A stretch of DNA of 64,000 bases from Mitsuaria sp. PDC51 (GTDB taxonomy: Bacteria > Pseudomonadota > Gammaproteobacteria > Burkholderiales > Burkholderiaceae_C), in NCBI RefSeq assembly GCF_900113225.1, contig NZ_FOZE01000001.1:1116001-1180000 (forward strand), in the 5' to 3' direction. A model generated the notes under the pieces. It did not search any database. It was given only the letters and a program-made list of their open reading frames with translations, and was not told where the DNA came from. Both the position numbers and the translations under genes were made by a program. Within the stretch, counting starts at the first letter, position 1. Every line of letters starts with the position of its first letter. Shown here piece by piece: positions 49,455-58,454 of the stretch.

Positions 49455-51769
49455 GCCGCCGCGTCCTTAAGCCAAAGAACTACTTTTCGGGCCTGTTCGC
49501 GTTGCGAAAACAGAACATGGAACTCCCGCGCGTCCCCATCAATATGGCGGTCAGCTCGGTCTACCCAATATGTGCGATGGCTCGGGTCAATGGCGAAGCA
49601 GCCGCATCCGGCACAGAGCGCTGGTGTTCGGTATTCAAAAGCAGGCTCGTCCCACAGCCATCCCGTATGCTCGGCGGCCTCGTTGCAGCGTGACTCGAGG
49701 GGCTTAGCTTTAATGAAGCACATTCCATATCGAGTGAAATAAATGGTCAACTCGTGAAGCAGAACGGTGGCCTTGATTGCAATATATCGCTCGCGTCGAG
49801 TGCTTGCGTTAGCCCAGGCTTCACTATTCACCATCGCGTCAATCGCAGCCGCCATTCTTCCGACAAGGACGACGTTTCCGTCCATCACTTCTTCAAAAAC
49901 GCGGATAGTGTTGGCCGTAGTCTCAGAATTGACCTCCCTTTTCAATCGTGCAACTGCGGCGAAATACGATGCTTCAGTTACTGTCGTGTTGAGGTGATGA
50001 AAGTGTCGACTAACGGGAAGCAGCAAGCTCCGGCGAGAGTCAAGCATAAACGCCGAAAAGGTCTTCCGCCCCTGATGTGAGGTGATGCATCTTCCCCTGG
50101 TCGCAATGTAGGGGGTTAAGTCTTCCCCATGCGCTCCTCTCTGTGGGAGGCCCGTGAGGTCGACCTCATGATGCACAAAGCGACGTAAGCCCAACACCAG
50201 ATTTCCAGAGAATGCATCGACGGTCAAATCTTCGTCGTAGGGCAAGGAGTTCATGTTGGAGAACTGCTGGAACAGTCCATACTCCTGACAGTCGCCCTTC
50301 CAAGGTAGGAATAGTTCGTGCAGAAGTCGAATTGCTCGAAGAGGTATGGGCTCAAAATCGGAGCCTACGGGACGACATCCAATAACCCATTCGGTCTCAA
50401 TTGGAATGTCACGGCCTTTCGTGATGAATCCTTTTACAAAGAAAATCTCAAGAATTCCCGAGCGAGAAGTTCTCTTTTCCACACAGCCGAAAAGCAATCC
50501 GCTTTGGTTTCGTACCCGAATAGATTTGTACTCGGATATTCGAAGGCCAACGAGATAGTTTAGTAGTACAAAGGCTGCATCACGTAGCGTGAGGATAAGG
50601 CGTCTGACTTGCCTCAGTGGCCCAAGCTGAACTGGAATCAACTTCGCGGGGTTGGTCGTAGGTGTCTCCATGGAGACGGATTCGAGGCCCTCACGCCAGG
50701 GGCTGACTTGACCAGTAAGTACCGAAAACTCGAAAGCGCGCAGCGCCTTGTTGAGTTGCGTGTAGTACTTCGTAGTACGCAAGCCATGTTCCTTCGCAAG
50801 GCGAGTGCGTTCCATCAAAACCAGGTCGCGCAATCGAAGGACGTCGGGTGCTTTATCGTCAAGCCATGTAAGAGCCTCAGTCAGCAACGGCAGAGCGACC
50901 TCGTCAGGCAGTGGGGGCGTAATTTCTCGGACAATTCTGGATACCGGCTCCGCCACTTTCTTTGCCGACAGACCGTCGAATGGCTGCGAAAGCATGAATG
51001 GAATTCCGAATTCTTCGAAGTCGAGACGTTGCGAATAAATCTGATGAATGGTGCTAATTCTCAAATAGACTTGGTTAAATGAGGGTTGACGGTTTTCCTC
51101 ATTCTCAGCAACGTTTTGCGCAACGATGGAATCATCAATCTGTTCGACGCTCACTGTTTCGTTGCCGTCTTCGTCCCTCACGTCGTCATTGACGTACTCA
51201 TCCTCGCCGCCCGTTTCTTCATCGAATGTGGGCGTTGCCTGTTCGTCGAACTCATCGACCCCCGCGCTTTCGTAAGCGAGTTCGATATCAGCCATCTCTC
51301 GGAGTTCGGTGACCTTCTTTCGACCCTCCTGCGGTCCGGGACGGTAGTTCACTGGGTGAAGAATCTCAGACGGCAGGTCTGCCAAGTACGCATCGCACAC
51401 TTCCGGAGTTAGTTCGGAGAAGTCACGAATGTTGTTGGTCGCCATCCACCGTAACATCGCGCGCGCGCCGATGAGGAACGCAGGGATTGAACGTACGGAA
51501 AAATCATAGGATTGCTGATTACGATTCGCCAGCAGGCTAGCCAAGAGAGCCTTGAAGCATTCGATTAGTTCTGGGTACTGTTCAGACGTAATGCCCGGGG
51601 CGATGACAAACGACCAGTGAGCCGGAATCCGAACTTCTCCAGTGGGCAGGAAACGGGAGAAGTACCAACTCATTGAGTCCCAGGGGGAGCAAAGTACATC
51701 GCGTAGGGCTTGCCCCAACGTCCGTTGGTAATCGTAGCTGCCGGCTCTTTGCAGTGCGTTTAGTTTCAT
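49451..51769 (-). CDS. Large tyrosine-recombinase-like protein (third of trio)
   Basis: This 772-residue protein has a tyrosine-recombinase core in its second half: LVGLRISEY (Arg), VKGFITKGRDIPIE (Lys), ITSHQGRKTFSAFM (HxxR box) and SRHFHHLNTTVTEASYF (His, then candidate Tyr). The C-terminus has a Cys cluster (RCNEAAEH..., ALCAGCGCF) that may bind zinc. An acidic stretch lies near residues 155-210. It overlaps the upstream recombinase gene by four bases (ATGA). Confidence 0.75.
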   Translation of the reverse strand: MKLNALQRAGSYDYQRTLGQALRDVLCSPWDSMSWYFSRFLPTGEVRIPAHWSFVIAPGITSEQYPELIECFKALLASLLANRNQQSYDFSVRSIPAFLIGARAMLRWMATNNIRDFSELTPEVCDAYLADLPSEILHPVNYRPGPQEGRKKVTELREMADIELAYESAGVDEFDEQATPTFDEETGGEDEYVNDDVRDEDGNETVSVEQIDDSIVAQNVAENEENRQPSFNQVYLRISTIHQIYSQRLDFEEFGIPFMLSQPFDGLSAKKVAEPVSRIVREITPPLPDEVALPLLTEALTWLDDKAPDVLRLRDLVLMERTRLAKEHGLRTTKYYTQLNKALRAFEFSVLTGQVSPWREGLESVSMETPTTNPAKLIPVQLGPLRQVRRLILTLRDAAFVLLNYLVGLRISEYKSIRVRNQSGLLFGCVEKRTSRSGILEIFFVKGFITKGRDIPIETEWVIGCRPVGSDFEPIPLRAIRLLHELFLPWKGDCQEYGLFQQFSNMNSLPYDEDLTVDAFSGNLVLGLRRFVHHEVDLTGLPQRGAHGEDLTPYIATRGRCITSHQGRKTFSAFMLDSRRSLLLPVSRHFHHLNTTVTEASYFAAVARLKREVNSETTANTIRVFEEVMDGNVVLVGRMAAAIDAMVNSEAWANASTRRERYIAIKATVLLHELTIYFTRYGMCFIKAKPLESRCNEAAEHTGWLWDEPAFEYRTPALCAGCGCFAIDPSHRTYWVDRADRHIDGDAREFHVLFSQREQARKVVLWLKDAAA

Positions 51770-53655
51770 GTTAAACGTCCCAGGTCATTGACGTTCAGCA
51801 GACGAGCCGCTTCGATGCATTCGTCCGAGAACAGGTTTAACCAATACTCATCCAGTCGCTTTGCAACGGGACTGAATACCTTTGCCCAACGCTCATACTC
51901 CATGTAGTCAAATGCGTCGGTTATCTCGTTTCTAAGTTGGACTGCTCGGGCGAAGCAGTAAGGCGAATCCGTGTCGAGAACTGAGTGAGGGCAAGCGGGG
52001 CATTCGCCAAAGGCATCGCAAAGGCGCCCGGGCTTTTGCCCGGGACGCGGCGAATTGAAGCAGTCGAGGCAGTTCCATCCTGGCGTTGCAGCGAGTAAAT
52101 CTTCGCTGAGGTTGTTTCCTCGCTGATGGATGCGCCCGTTGGACGTAATCCACCGAGACTGATTAGCCATTGCTTCGCCCAACTGCTGGGACCTTATAAG
52201 TTTGGCGTCCTCCCCCTCGTAATGGTCTTTGATTACTGCTTCAGTGCTCGTGCCCGAGGCAACTTTATGCGCGAGTAGGTCATCACCGGAACGTTCACGA
52301 ATAACGTGCAGGCCGGTTAAGCGAAGCTCCTTGATAACGAAATGCGGCAGACTGTGAACCCTGCAGAAGTCCTTTGCTGCTGAAAGCCAGTGTCCACATG
52401 CTTCCGTTTTCTTGCCAGGCATTGACGATGCACTGAATGGAAATACGTTTCCCCAGTTATTCACGAAAATGAAGGTGAATTCTCGATAATCTCCCGCCAA
52501 TCTTCGAATCCTGCGTGTCCAATGAATAATGAACTCCACGATGGCGTTCGGAGATAGAATGTCCTCTCGGTCAATCGGAAACGACCGGGTGTAATCACTT
52601 CCGCGAGGCTTGCTCAAGTACCAAGCCACGCGTTGACCGCCGAAACCTTCAATTTCTGCGATGTCATTAATCCGCAGTGTCCGCAGGGAACCAGTGTTGG
52701 CCTGCGAGTAGATGTACAGAAGGAGGACAAATGGAAACAGGGAGCGAGCTGTCGGTTGGAAGCACAGGCTCGCGCGATAAATGCTTATGTGTTCCTTAAT
52801 TGCGTTCGTGAGGTCGCCAGGCCATTCCGCCTGCATCTCGCGGATGGTGGGAATAATGTCGGGGTGGCGATTCTTGAGGCCCCATAGAACGGCTGGGAAG
52901 TTGTTGCGGAATCTGCCTGAGCCCGCGCGATTTTCGTCAGGTGCGATAAAATCGCCTTCCAGAATGTTCCATGATTCATAGCAAGTGGTAATCGTCTCCG
53001 TCACTTCTTCGACAGCGGCATCGTAAATCTTCAGCCAAAGTTCATCTGACAGTCGCTTGGTTCGCTTTCCATGCTCTTCTGCATCGGGAAACGGAATCCT
53101 TGGAAGCTTTAGTTTGGGGCTGAGTAAATGGCTGCATCGTGCATTTCCGCGCAAGGCATCAATTAGTGCCTTGAAGTAGAGGTATTGGCGTCTTGCAGTG
53201 TTGTATGCACGAGGCCCTTCACCCAGGCTAGATATTGCCCGCTTCTTAAGCTTTCTATCTGCAGTCTTCAACCAGTCAACTAAGGCGTTCACCCATTTGG
53301 TGTCAATTTCCGTCGACTGGATTTGGAGATAATCGTGTGCTTCCATGAACTCAAAGACACCATTCTGAAGGCCTCCTACAAAGTTTGAAAATTGACGGTG
53401 GTTTTTACGTTTGGACTTTGGGTCGTTCGCCCATAGCACGTATCCCTGCAGCCAGAAATCGGACGTGGGCCATTCCTGAACTGTGTTGCGCAGAATCTCG
53501 AGCTGCTGCAAGAAGCTTGGCGCCAGCGAAGGATCTCCCGTATAGGACGTAAGCGATGCATCAACGCTGGGGAGCGTATCCCGAGCAGCAACGACCTCCC
53601 AAGCAGCCGCAGAGAGTTGGTCGTAATGAGTAGGTCGTTTAGGACGACGTGACAT
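51766..53655 (-). CDS. Divergent tyrosine-recombinase-like protein (second of trio, TnpB-like)
   Basis: This 629-residue protein is close in size to Tn554 TnpB (about 630). The core is recognisable but altered: ANTGSLRTLRIND (Arg), WYLSKPRGSDYTR (Lys), FVIKELRLTGLHVIRE where the usual HxLR His is replaced, and STEAVIKDHYEG with the candidate nucleophile Tyr. A C-terminal Cys-rich module follows (NCLDCFNSP, CDAFGECPACPHS, YC). The altered box suggests a structural or accessory role. It starts eight bases after the first recombinase. Confidence 0.72.
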   Translation of the reverse strand: MSRRPKRPTHYDQLSAAAWEVVAARDTLPSVDASLTSYTGDPSLAPSFLQQLEILRNTVQEWPTSDFWLQGYVLWANDPKSKRKNHRQFSNFVGGLQNGVFEFMEAHDYLQIQSTEIDTKWVNALVDWLKTADRKLKKRAISSLGEGPRAYNTARRQYLYFKALIDALRGNARCSHLLSPKLKLPRIPFPDAEEHGKRTKRLSDELWLKIYDAAVEEVTETITTCYESWNILEGDFIAPDENRAGSGRFRNNFPAVLWGLKNRHPDIIPTIREMQAEWPGDLTNAIKEHISIYRASLCFQPTARSLFPFVLLLYIYSQANTGSLRTLRINDIAEIEGFGGQRVAWYLSKPRGSDYTRSFPIDREDILSPNAIVEFIIHWTRRIRRLAGDYREFTFIFVNNWGNVFPFSASSMPGKKTEACGHWLSAAKDFCRVHSLPHFVIKELRLTGLHVIRERSGDDLLAHKVASGTSTEAVIKDHYEGEDAKLIRSQQLGEAMANQSRWITSNGRIHQRGNNLSEDLLAATPGWNCLDCFNSPRPGQKPGRLCDAFGECPACPHSVLDTDSPYCFARAVQLRNEITDAFDYMEYERWAKVFSPVAKRLDEYWLNLFSDECIEAARLLNVNDLGRLT

Positions 53656-53663
53656 ATTGGAGT

Positions 53664-54959
53664 TCAGTTTTTTGCGCCGCCGCGGCGAGTTTTAAAACTT
53701 TCCAAGAAATCGTCGCTTACTATTGCTTCGTATGCATTGATATGTGCGAGGTAAATTTTCAGCGTTGTTTCTATGCTGGCGTGCCGAAGTTGTTCGGAAA
53801 CGTACTTCCACGGTTCTGCATCCGTCCACCGACGGGCGAGATAGGTCCAGAATGCAAAGGTATGTCGCAAGTCGTGAAAGACGTATTTGGGGCATTTGCG
53901 TTTCCGCGGGGTGCTTTCGTATCTGCCATCATCTCCAATTGCAAAGTACTCTTCTTCCCGCAGAACGCCAAGGGCAATACAGGCTTCAGAAAAACGTTTC
54001 TCAAGAGTCCTCGTTGTACATTGGCGACCCATAAGGCTCGGTCCGTAGTGCGGCGGATTTACTAGCACCGTATCGCATCTTGGATTACAGCAAGCCCTTT
54101 CGCCGCGGACGTACGCAGCAATTTGGAGAAGCAACGCTCCTGAGAAATTGGTCGGCAGTGTCTTGCCGCCTTTTCCCTTGATATCTACCGGATAAAGTTT
54201 CGTGGCGACAATATTCTCGATGTCGTCGAGATACTTCTGCACGGCACCCAGTTTCAAGCGTGTGCATTCAAAGACTCGCAAGCCTGCATTAAGTGCCATC
54301 TCTGCAGCTAGTCTGTCTTTTGCGCTAGGTGGAAGTGACTTGGAGACGCCTTGTCCAAAGTCCTTCCACGCCTGCTCGTGCTTGGTAGGGCGTTCGCCCA
54401 GCTTCTTGAATATTTCCTTGGCTTCATCCTTCAGTAGTCCTTTTATTCGATAGGCATCTTGCTTACTGGAGCAATCCGGCCATTTGAAGTATCTAGCGCC
54501 CCTACTCGTAGAGGCCTTCTGCAGCAGTAACTCGTCGTTACTATCGTCCCATTTGCAGAAGTGGACTCTTGCTGCCCACCTATAGAGGTTCGAGACTGTG
54601 GATACGCGGCGCTTCATTGTTTGTTCCGAATGGAACTTCGCGGTTTTTGGAGCGATGGTGATTGCCATTGCGTGGATGTATCCCGCCACATGAGACTCGG
54701 TAGCCTCCGACCAGTCCAACTCCACATGTTCTAGATAGGTGAACCAACCCTTAAGGTCGTTTGCTAGGTTTGTTACTGAGTACTCCTTATCCGCATAGTT
54801 GATTTTTGCGCGAACAAACGTTTCGTACAAAAAAACTACGGCGGGCTCGCATAGGAGGTCAGACGAGGCATCGCTCAATACCGGAAATCCCTCCGGCAAG
54901 AGCGAAGAGGGAAGGGGGCGATGGCAACGTGTTAACTGCCAGTCGATGGAGGCGGCCAC
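53664..54959 (-). CDS. Tyrosine recombinase/integrase (first of trio, probable catalytic subunit)
   Basis: This 431-residue protein has all catalytic positions: Arg228 (LNAGLRVFECTRL), Lys in the DIKGKGGKTLP turn, His362 and Arg365 (FHDLRHTFAFW), His393 (QLRHASIETTLK) and Tyr403 (LKIYLAH). An N-terminal SAM-like core-binding domain (residues 35-130) is present. A Cys pair (CCNPRC) lies in the insert. It heads the operon of three recombinase-like genes plus a small gene. It is expected to cut and join the island ends at the radical SAM att site. Confidence 0.85.
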   Translation of the reverse strand: MAASIDWQLTRCHRPLPSSLLPEGFPVLSDASSDLLCEPAVVFLYETFVRAKINYADKEYSVTNLANDLKGWFTYLEHVELDWSEATESHVAGYIHAMAITIAPKTAKFHSEQTMKRRVSTVSNLYRWAARVHFCKWDDSNDELLLQKASTSRGARYFKWPDCSSKQDAYRIKGLLKDEAKEIFKKLGERPTKHEQAWKDFGQGVSKSLPPSAKDRLAAEMALNAGLRVFECTRLKLGAVQKYLDDIENIVATKLYPVDIKGKGGKTLPTNFSGALLLQIAAYVRGERACCNPRCDTVLVNPPHYGPSLMGRQCTTRTLEKRFSEACIALGVLREEEYFAIGDDGRYESTPRKRKCPKYVFHDLRHTFAFWTYLARRWTDAEPWKYVSEQLRHASIETTLKIYLAHINAYEAIVSDDFLESFKTRRGGAKN

Positions 54960-55055
54960 GAGGTCGGTCGAGATGTGAAAGGCGCCGAATGTGCCACCCG
55001 AAACTCAATGGTGCAAACCCCTTTTATCACTTCAAGAAAATGTGAATTCCTTCAA

Positions 55056-55077
55056 TGGATACAGTTGCTGTAATCCA
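55056..55077. promoter_or_regulatory. Imperfect palindrome between recombinase operon and divergent ORF
   Basis: TGGATACAG and CTGTAATCCA flank a three-base centre, giving arms that match except for one bulged base. It sits 97 bases upstream of the recombinase start, in an AT-rich divergent region, and is a candidate operator for control of excision. Confidence 0.4.
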
Positions 55078-55232
55078 TCCACTTGATTTGCAATGCTGAA
55101 GTTGAATACCGTTCTGGTCGGGCTATGCAAAAGGTGGATACCAGGGGTCTTCTGCGTTTTTTTACTTGCTCTGAACTCGACGATGGTGTTAGCGTCAGAC
55201 CATTCCTACTTGGCTTGGGCAAGTTTTCAGTC

Positions 55233-55952
55233 ATGAGCAATGACGTATCGAATCAGGTGTCGCACTCCGACGGCCATGCCGATACAGCGGCGGAAGAGGA
55301 GTCGCGCGACGAGCTTGAGATGGATGTGCTAGCGGTCTACACAACGGCAGATGGGGCTTTGCATTGGGGCCCTCGTTTTGACCTTACTTCCGAGGTTTAC
55401 GGGTCGGATGTTGGTTGGTCGGTCACCGAGAGAAACCATCGCTTTCAGTGCATTGGAGGCGAAAGCGTTGAGCACCATCTTGTCTCGAGAGAGTCGTTGA
55501 TTTGCCTCGCAGCACGAGCCGCAGAGGAGCTCTGGTCGTATCAGAGCGAATGGGAGCAGGACGGGCCGGAGGTTTCCTGGCTACTCATTGAGGTTCGTTA
55601 CGGTGAGGAGATTGCCGTCCGAATTGAGGCATGTGTCCAATCTGGGAATTGGTCTTGCGAGGCTTGGTCATTCTCGGACCATATGAGAGCGGTGCTCGAC
55701 TTGGTTCCTCCGCCAGGAAGAATTGAGGTTAGTCAGCTGGTGATGCGGATTCTGAGGTTGCTGGCATTTGCAGGCCCAACTCCTCCTCCGTTGCGCATGA
55801 GTGACCCCAAGCGTGCGTTACCTTTGCCCTGGGAGTACGCCTCCGAGATTCCTCCCATGGATTCCCCGCTTCGGGCCAGCTATTCCGACTATTGGGGTGG
55901 TTATACCGACCTCTTCGAATTCTTTGACCAAGAGCTTCGTCGGGTGCGTTGA
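55233..55952 (+). CDS. Unknown acidic protein
   Basis: This soluble, acidic protein of 239 residues has no motif I recognise. The segment LICLAARAAEELWSYQSEWE is amphipathic, and a Pro-rich stretch lies near residues 180-210. The frame opens at 55083, but the ATG at 55233 (MSNDVSNQVSHSDGHADTAA) is preferred because the earlier codons run through the divergent promoter region. It is divergent from the recombinase operon and the first of three co-directional small genes. Confidence 0.55.
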   Translation: MSNDVSNQVSHSDGHADTAAEEESRDELEMDVLAVYTTADGALHWGPRFDLTSEVYGSDVGWSVTERNHRFQCIGGESVEHHLVSRESLICLAARAAEELWSYQSEWEQDGPEVSWLLIEVRYGEEIAVRIEACVQSGNWSCEAWSFSDHMRAVLDLVPPPGRIEVSQLVMRILRLLAFAGPTPPPLRMSDPKRALPLPWEYASEIPPMDSPLRASYSDYWGGYTDLFEFFDQELRRVR

Positions 55953-56067
55953 GGCAGATGAGTCGCTCGATACACTGCCGACGCATATTTGCGAATTTGC
56001 TGTGCACAACTTCCATGCCCCCAGCGGCCAGTGTTTCAAAGCGGGGTTCTTGTGAACTGGAGTACTG

Positions 56068-56430
56068 ATGTCCAAGAGTTATGGGCGCGCGGTTCCCTTT
56101 CGGCGTGCGGATGAAGCGTATGAGCGTTTGCTTCAGGCAGTAGAAGGCGGCTTAGAAGAGGGTAGAGAGCCGGTGATATCGTTTGGTCGGAAGATGATTT
56201 GGGGAGGTGAGCAAACTGAGCTTGCCGCGTTTGGCCCCGTCATCGCGGCGGATATGGAAGCTTGCTTGGCAGCGGCTGGGCAACTCCAACGGCCGATTTG
56301 GCGCGTGTCGAACGCGCTTCTAGCTCGTGCAGTTGCTGTGGGTAGCGACTACTACGTCGATACGGAGCCTGGCGAGGTGGTCGCGAACTCAGGAGGGGCT
56401 AGAGGGCCGATGAACCATGAAGGACAGTGA
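56068..56430 (+). CDS. Unknown 120-residue protein
   Basis: This small soluble protein starts MSKSYGRAVPFRRADEAYER, with alternating helix and strand. It has no signal peptide or recognised domain. The last 14 bases overlap the next gene, suggesting coupled translation. Coding appearance is good, but the function is unknown. Confidence 0.55.
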   Translation: MSKSYGRAVPFRRADEAYERLLQAVEGGLEEGREPVISFGRKMIWGGEQTELAAFGPVIAADMEACLAAAGQLQRPIWRVSNALLARAVAVGSDYYVDTEPGEVVANSGGARGPMNHEGQ

Positions 56431-56839
56431 TGAACCGCACCCGCTGAGTCCGGCGCGGGCGCCCATGAAGCGCCAGGAACCTAGCGTTGAGCAGGTCGAG
56501 GCGCGCCGCCGAGAGCGGGAGGCGGAGCAATTGGCGTGGGCTGAGCGTGCCCGTGCTGCCCAACAGCCAGCAAGGGAGGCGCTAGAGCTGTTGTTGTCGC
56601 TGGCGGAGCGGTCGGACACAGGGCAGGCCCGCCGCGCGGCAACGTTCGTTGCGGCCGTGGCTGGATATCAGCACTTCGACATGTACTCGCTGCGGAGTCT
56701 CGATGTCGAGTTGTCTGACGCCATGCTTGCTTGTCTTGATGGGGTACGTTGGGCTCAATGCCCTTTGATGGACCTTGTTCCACGCGGGCGCGCTCGTATC
56801 GACCAGGTGTGCGTCGATTGGGGTTTCAAAGCTCCCTGA
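56417..56839 (+). CDS. Unknown 140-residue protein, integrative-element cargo type
   Basis: Residues 20-60 form a charged helix (EQVEARRREREAEQLAWAER), then EALELLLSLAERSDTGQARR and YQHFDMYSLRSLDVELSDAM. I have an impression that similar small proteins accompany integrative elements in Burkholderiales, but I cannot name the family with certainty. It overlaps the preceding gene by 14 bases. Confidence 0.5.
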   Translation: MKDSDEPHPLSPARAPMKRQEPSVEQVEARRREREAEQLAWAERARAAQQPAREALELLLSLAERSDTGQARRAATFVAAVAGYQHFDMYSLRSLDVELSDAMLACLDGVRWAQCPLMDLVPRGRARIDQVCVDWGFKAP

Positions 56840-57034
56840 CGAGGATGGAACATGGCGTAGGCGATGGCCACCTTGTCCGCGGCAGCAGTCAATATCGAGC
56901 GGCGTAGTTGCACCATGGTTTGTCGCTCACGTCTCGCTGGAGACTTGCGCAGAACCTTGTTGGTAGGGCATCAACTAGGTAGCGCCGATTGGCGGGCGCC
57001 CAGACTGTCCTCGCTCGGATAAGTTCTTGGCCGT

Positions 57035-58318
57035 CTAGTACAGCCGTTGCCCGGCGGTGAGCGGTAGTAGGTCTTCTGAGTACGCTTGGGCGCCGGTGTA
57101 CTTGTTCAATGTCTCTGGCCGGATGGCCCCAGGATGGCGGAGGAACGACGACGCGCCAACGTACTTGAGAAGCGACGCTCGTAGCGCTCGTTTGTAGGTC
57201 GGATTCATGTGTTCCAGCAGTGCGTACCGGCGCAAATAGACTTTGAAGCGATGTCCCGCCGGCGTCGCAGCGTTAGCGGCCAACAGAAGCACCGCGTCCT
57301 CACTGACCATCCCTCGCGCAATTTTTGCGTAGCGCTCTTTCTCGATTCGCGACATCGGCGATTGGTCGATGAGCTTGAATGTCTGATAGAGCGTGCGGAA
57401 GTACGGCCCGAAGCTGCCGGAGTTTGGCAGATAGATGTAGTTGTGGAAGAACGTAGATACCAACCGCAGCCGGTCCTCTTCGGGCACTGCTGCGCCATTC
57501 GCCGCGGAGAACTCCATGAGGGCTACCGCCCAAGCTGAGAGAGCATCCGAGCCGCGCACTTCGGGCGGCATTTGGAACGGACGTTCGGACCGCGTGGAGC
57601 GGTCTCGCACGTACTTCGTTCGCCGATTCAGAGGGGGCCGCCTTGCGAAGATGGAGGCGGGCTCTTTGACCTCGCGCTTGAAGCGGCTCTCAAGCTCCCG
57701 CGTCAACGTCAGCAACTCGAAGAATGTCGTTTCGAAGGCCTGCCGAGCATTCACCTTTCTTGCTTCTATCAACGACCGTCGCTGCAGCCAGCCCGCCCAG
57801 ATGAGCAGCGCACCGGCGATGGCTGAGAAGAGAGCGTTCGCCCCGCCGAAGGCGTCACCTGCCTGTCCAAGCTCTGACAAGCGCGAAGGTGGTTCCGTTG
57901 GGGCCTTGGGTAGCTCAGGCAGTTCGACACGGATAGCGACACTGCTTTGGCTTGCCACTTTGCCGGCCTCGCCATTCTTAGGCATGGGAATCTCTACAAC
58001 ATACGCTTTGGCGTCAGGCGCAGCGGGGGCTCCCGAGCCAGGAACGGCCTCAGGTGCTGTGCCTTCAGACAACATCTTTCCTCGCACAAACGCCGCGCCC
58101 CAAGCAACCCACCCGCACCAGATGAACGCGGCGACTGCGATGGCCAGTATCGGTACGAGGCCGGACAACCAGTCTCGCTTGTCCGTGGCGTCGGCCGGAC
58201 GCGGCTGAGTCCTTCGTCGAATGAATCGAGCGAGCGGTCCAGGTACCGGCAGCGGAGGAGTCTTCGTCGCCTTGCCCTTGGGTCTAGTGGGCAAACTGTC
58301 GCTGCTGCTTGTTTTCAT
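57035..58318 (-). CDS. PutAbiC-like membrane abortive-infection protein
   Basis: This 427-residue protein has two membrane helices (about residues 51-76 and 158-177) separated by a Pro/Ala-rich periplasmic loop. A cytoplasmic domain follows with ETTFFELLTLTRELESRF, GSFGPYFRTLYQTFKLID and IEKERYAKIARGMVSEDAVL, the conserved blocks of the putative phage abortive infection (PutAbiC) family. The family was named from lactococcal Abi proteins; its mechanism is unknown. It lies alone, 136 bp downstream of the Lamassu-like pair on the same strand. Confidence 0.75.
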   Translation of the reverse strand: MKTSSSDSLPTRPKGKATKTPPLPVPGPLARFIRRRTQPRPADATDKRDWLSGLVPILAIAVAAFIWCGWVAWGAAFVRGKMLSEGTAPEAVPGSGAPAAPDAKAYVVEIPMPKNGEAGKVASQSSVAIRVELPELPKAPTEPPSRLSELGQAGDAFGGANALFSAIAGALLIWAGWLQRRSLIEARKVNARQAFETTFFELLTLTRELESRFKREVKEPASIFARRPPLNRRTKYVRDRSTRSERPFQMPPEVRGSDALSAWAVALMEFSAANGAAVPEEDRLRLVSTFFHNYIYLPNSGSFGPYFRTLYQTFKLIDQSPMSRIEKERYAKIARGMVSEDAVLLLAANAATPAGHRFKVYLRRYALLEHMNPTYKRALRASLLKYVGASSFLRHPGAIRPETLNKYTGAQAYSEDLLPLTAGQRLY

Positions 58319-58454
58319 ATCTCTCCCTCGGACGGATTTAGCTCTTAGCGAATCGTCCGTCGGTCCGCCCGAAGCATGGACTAAGGGGAAATTTACGAGG
58401 TAGCGACGTCAAGCGCGCAGACCTCGGCTCCGGACCTCGTGGCACCGCTCTCGG

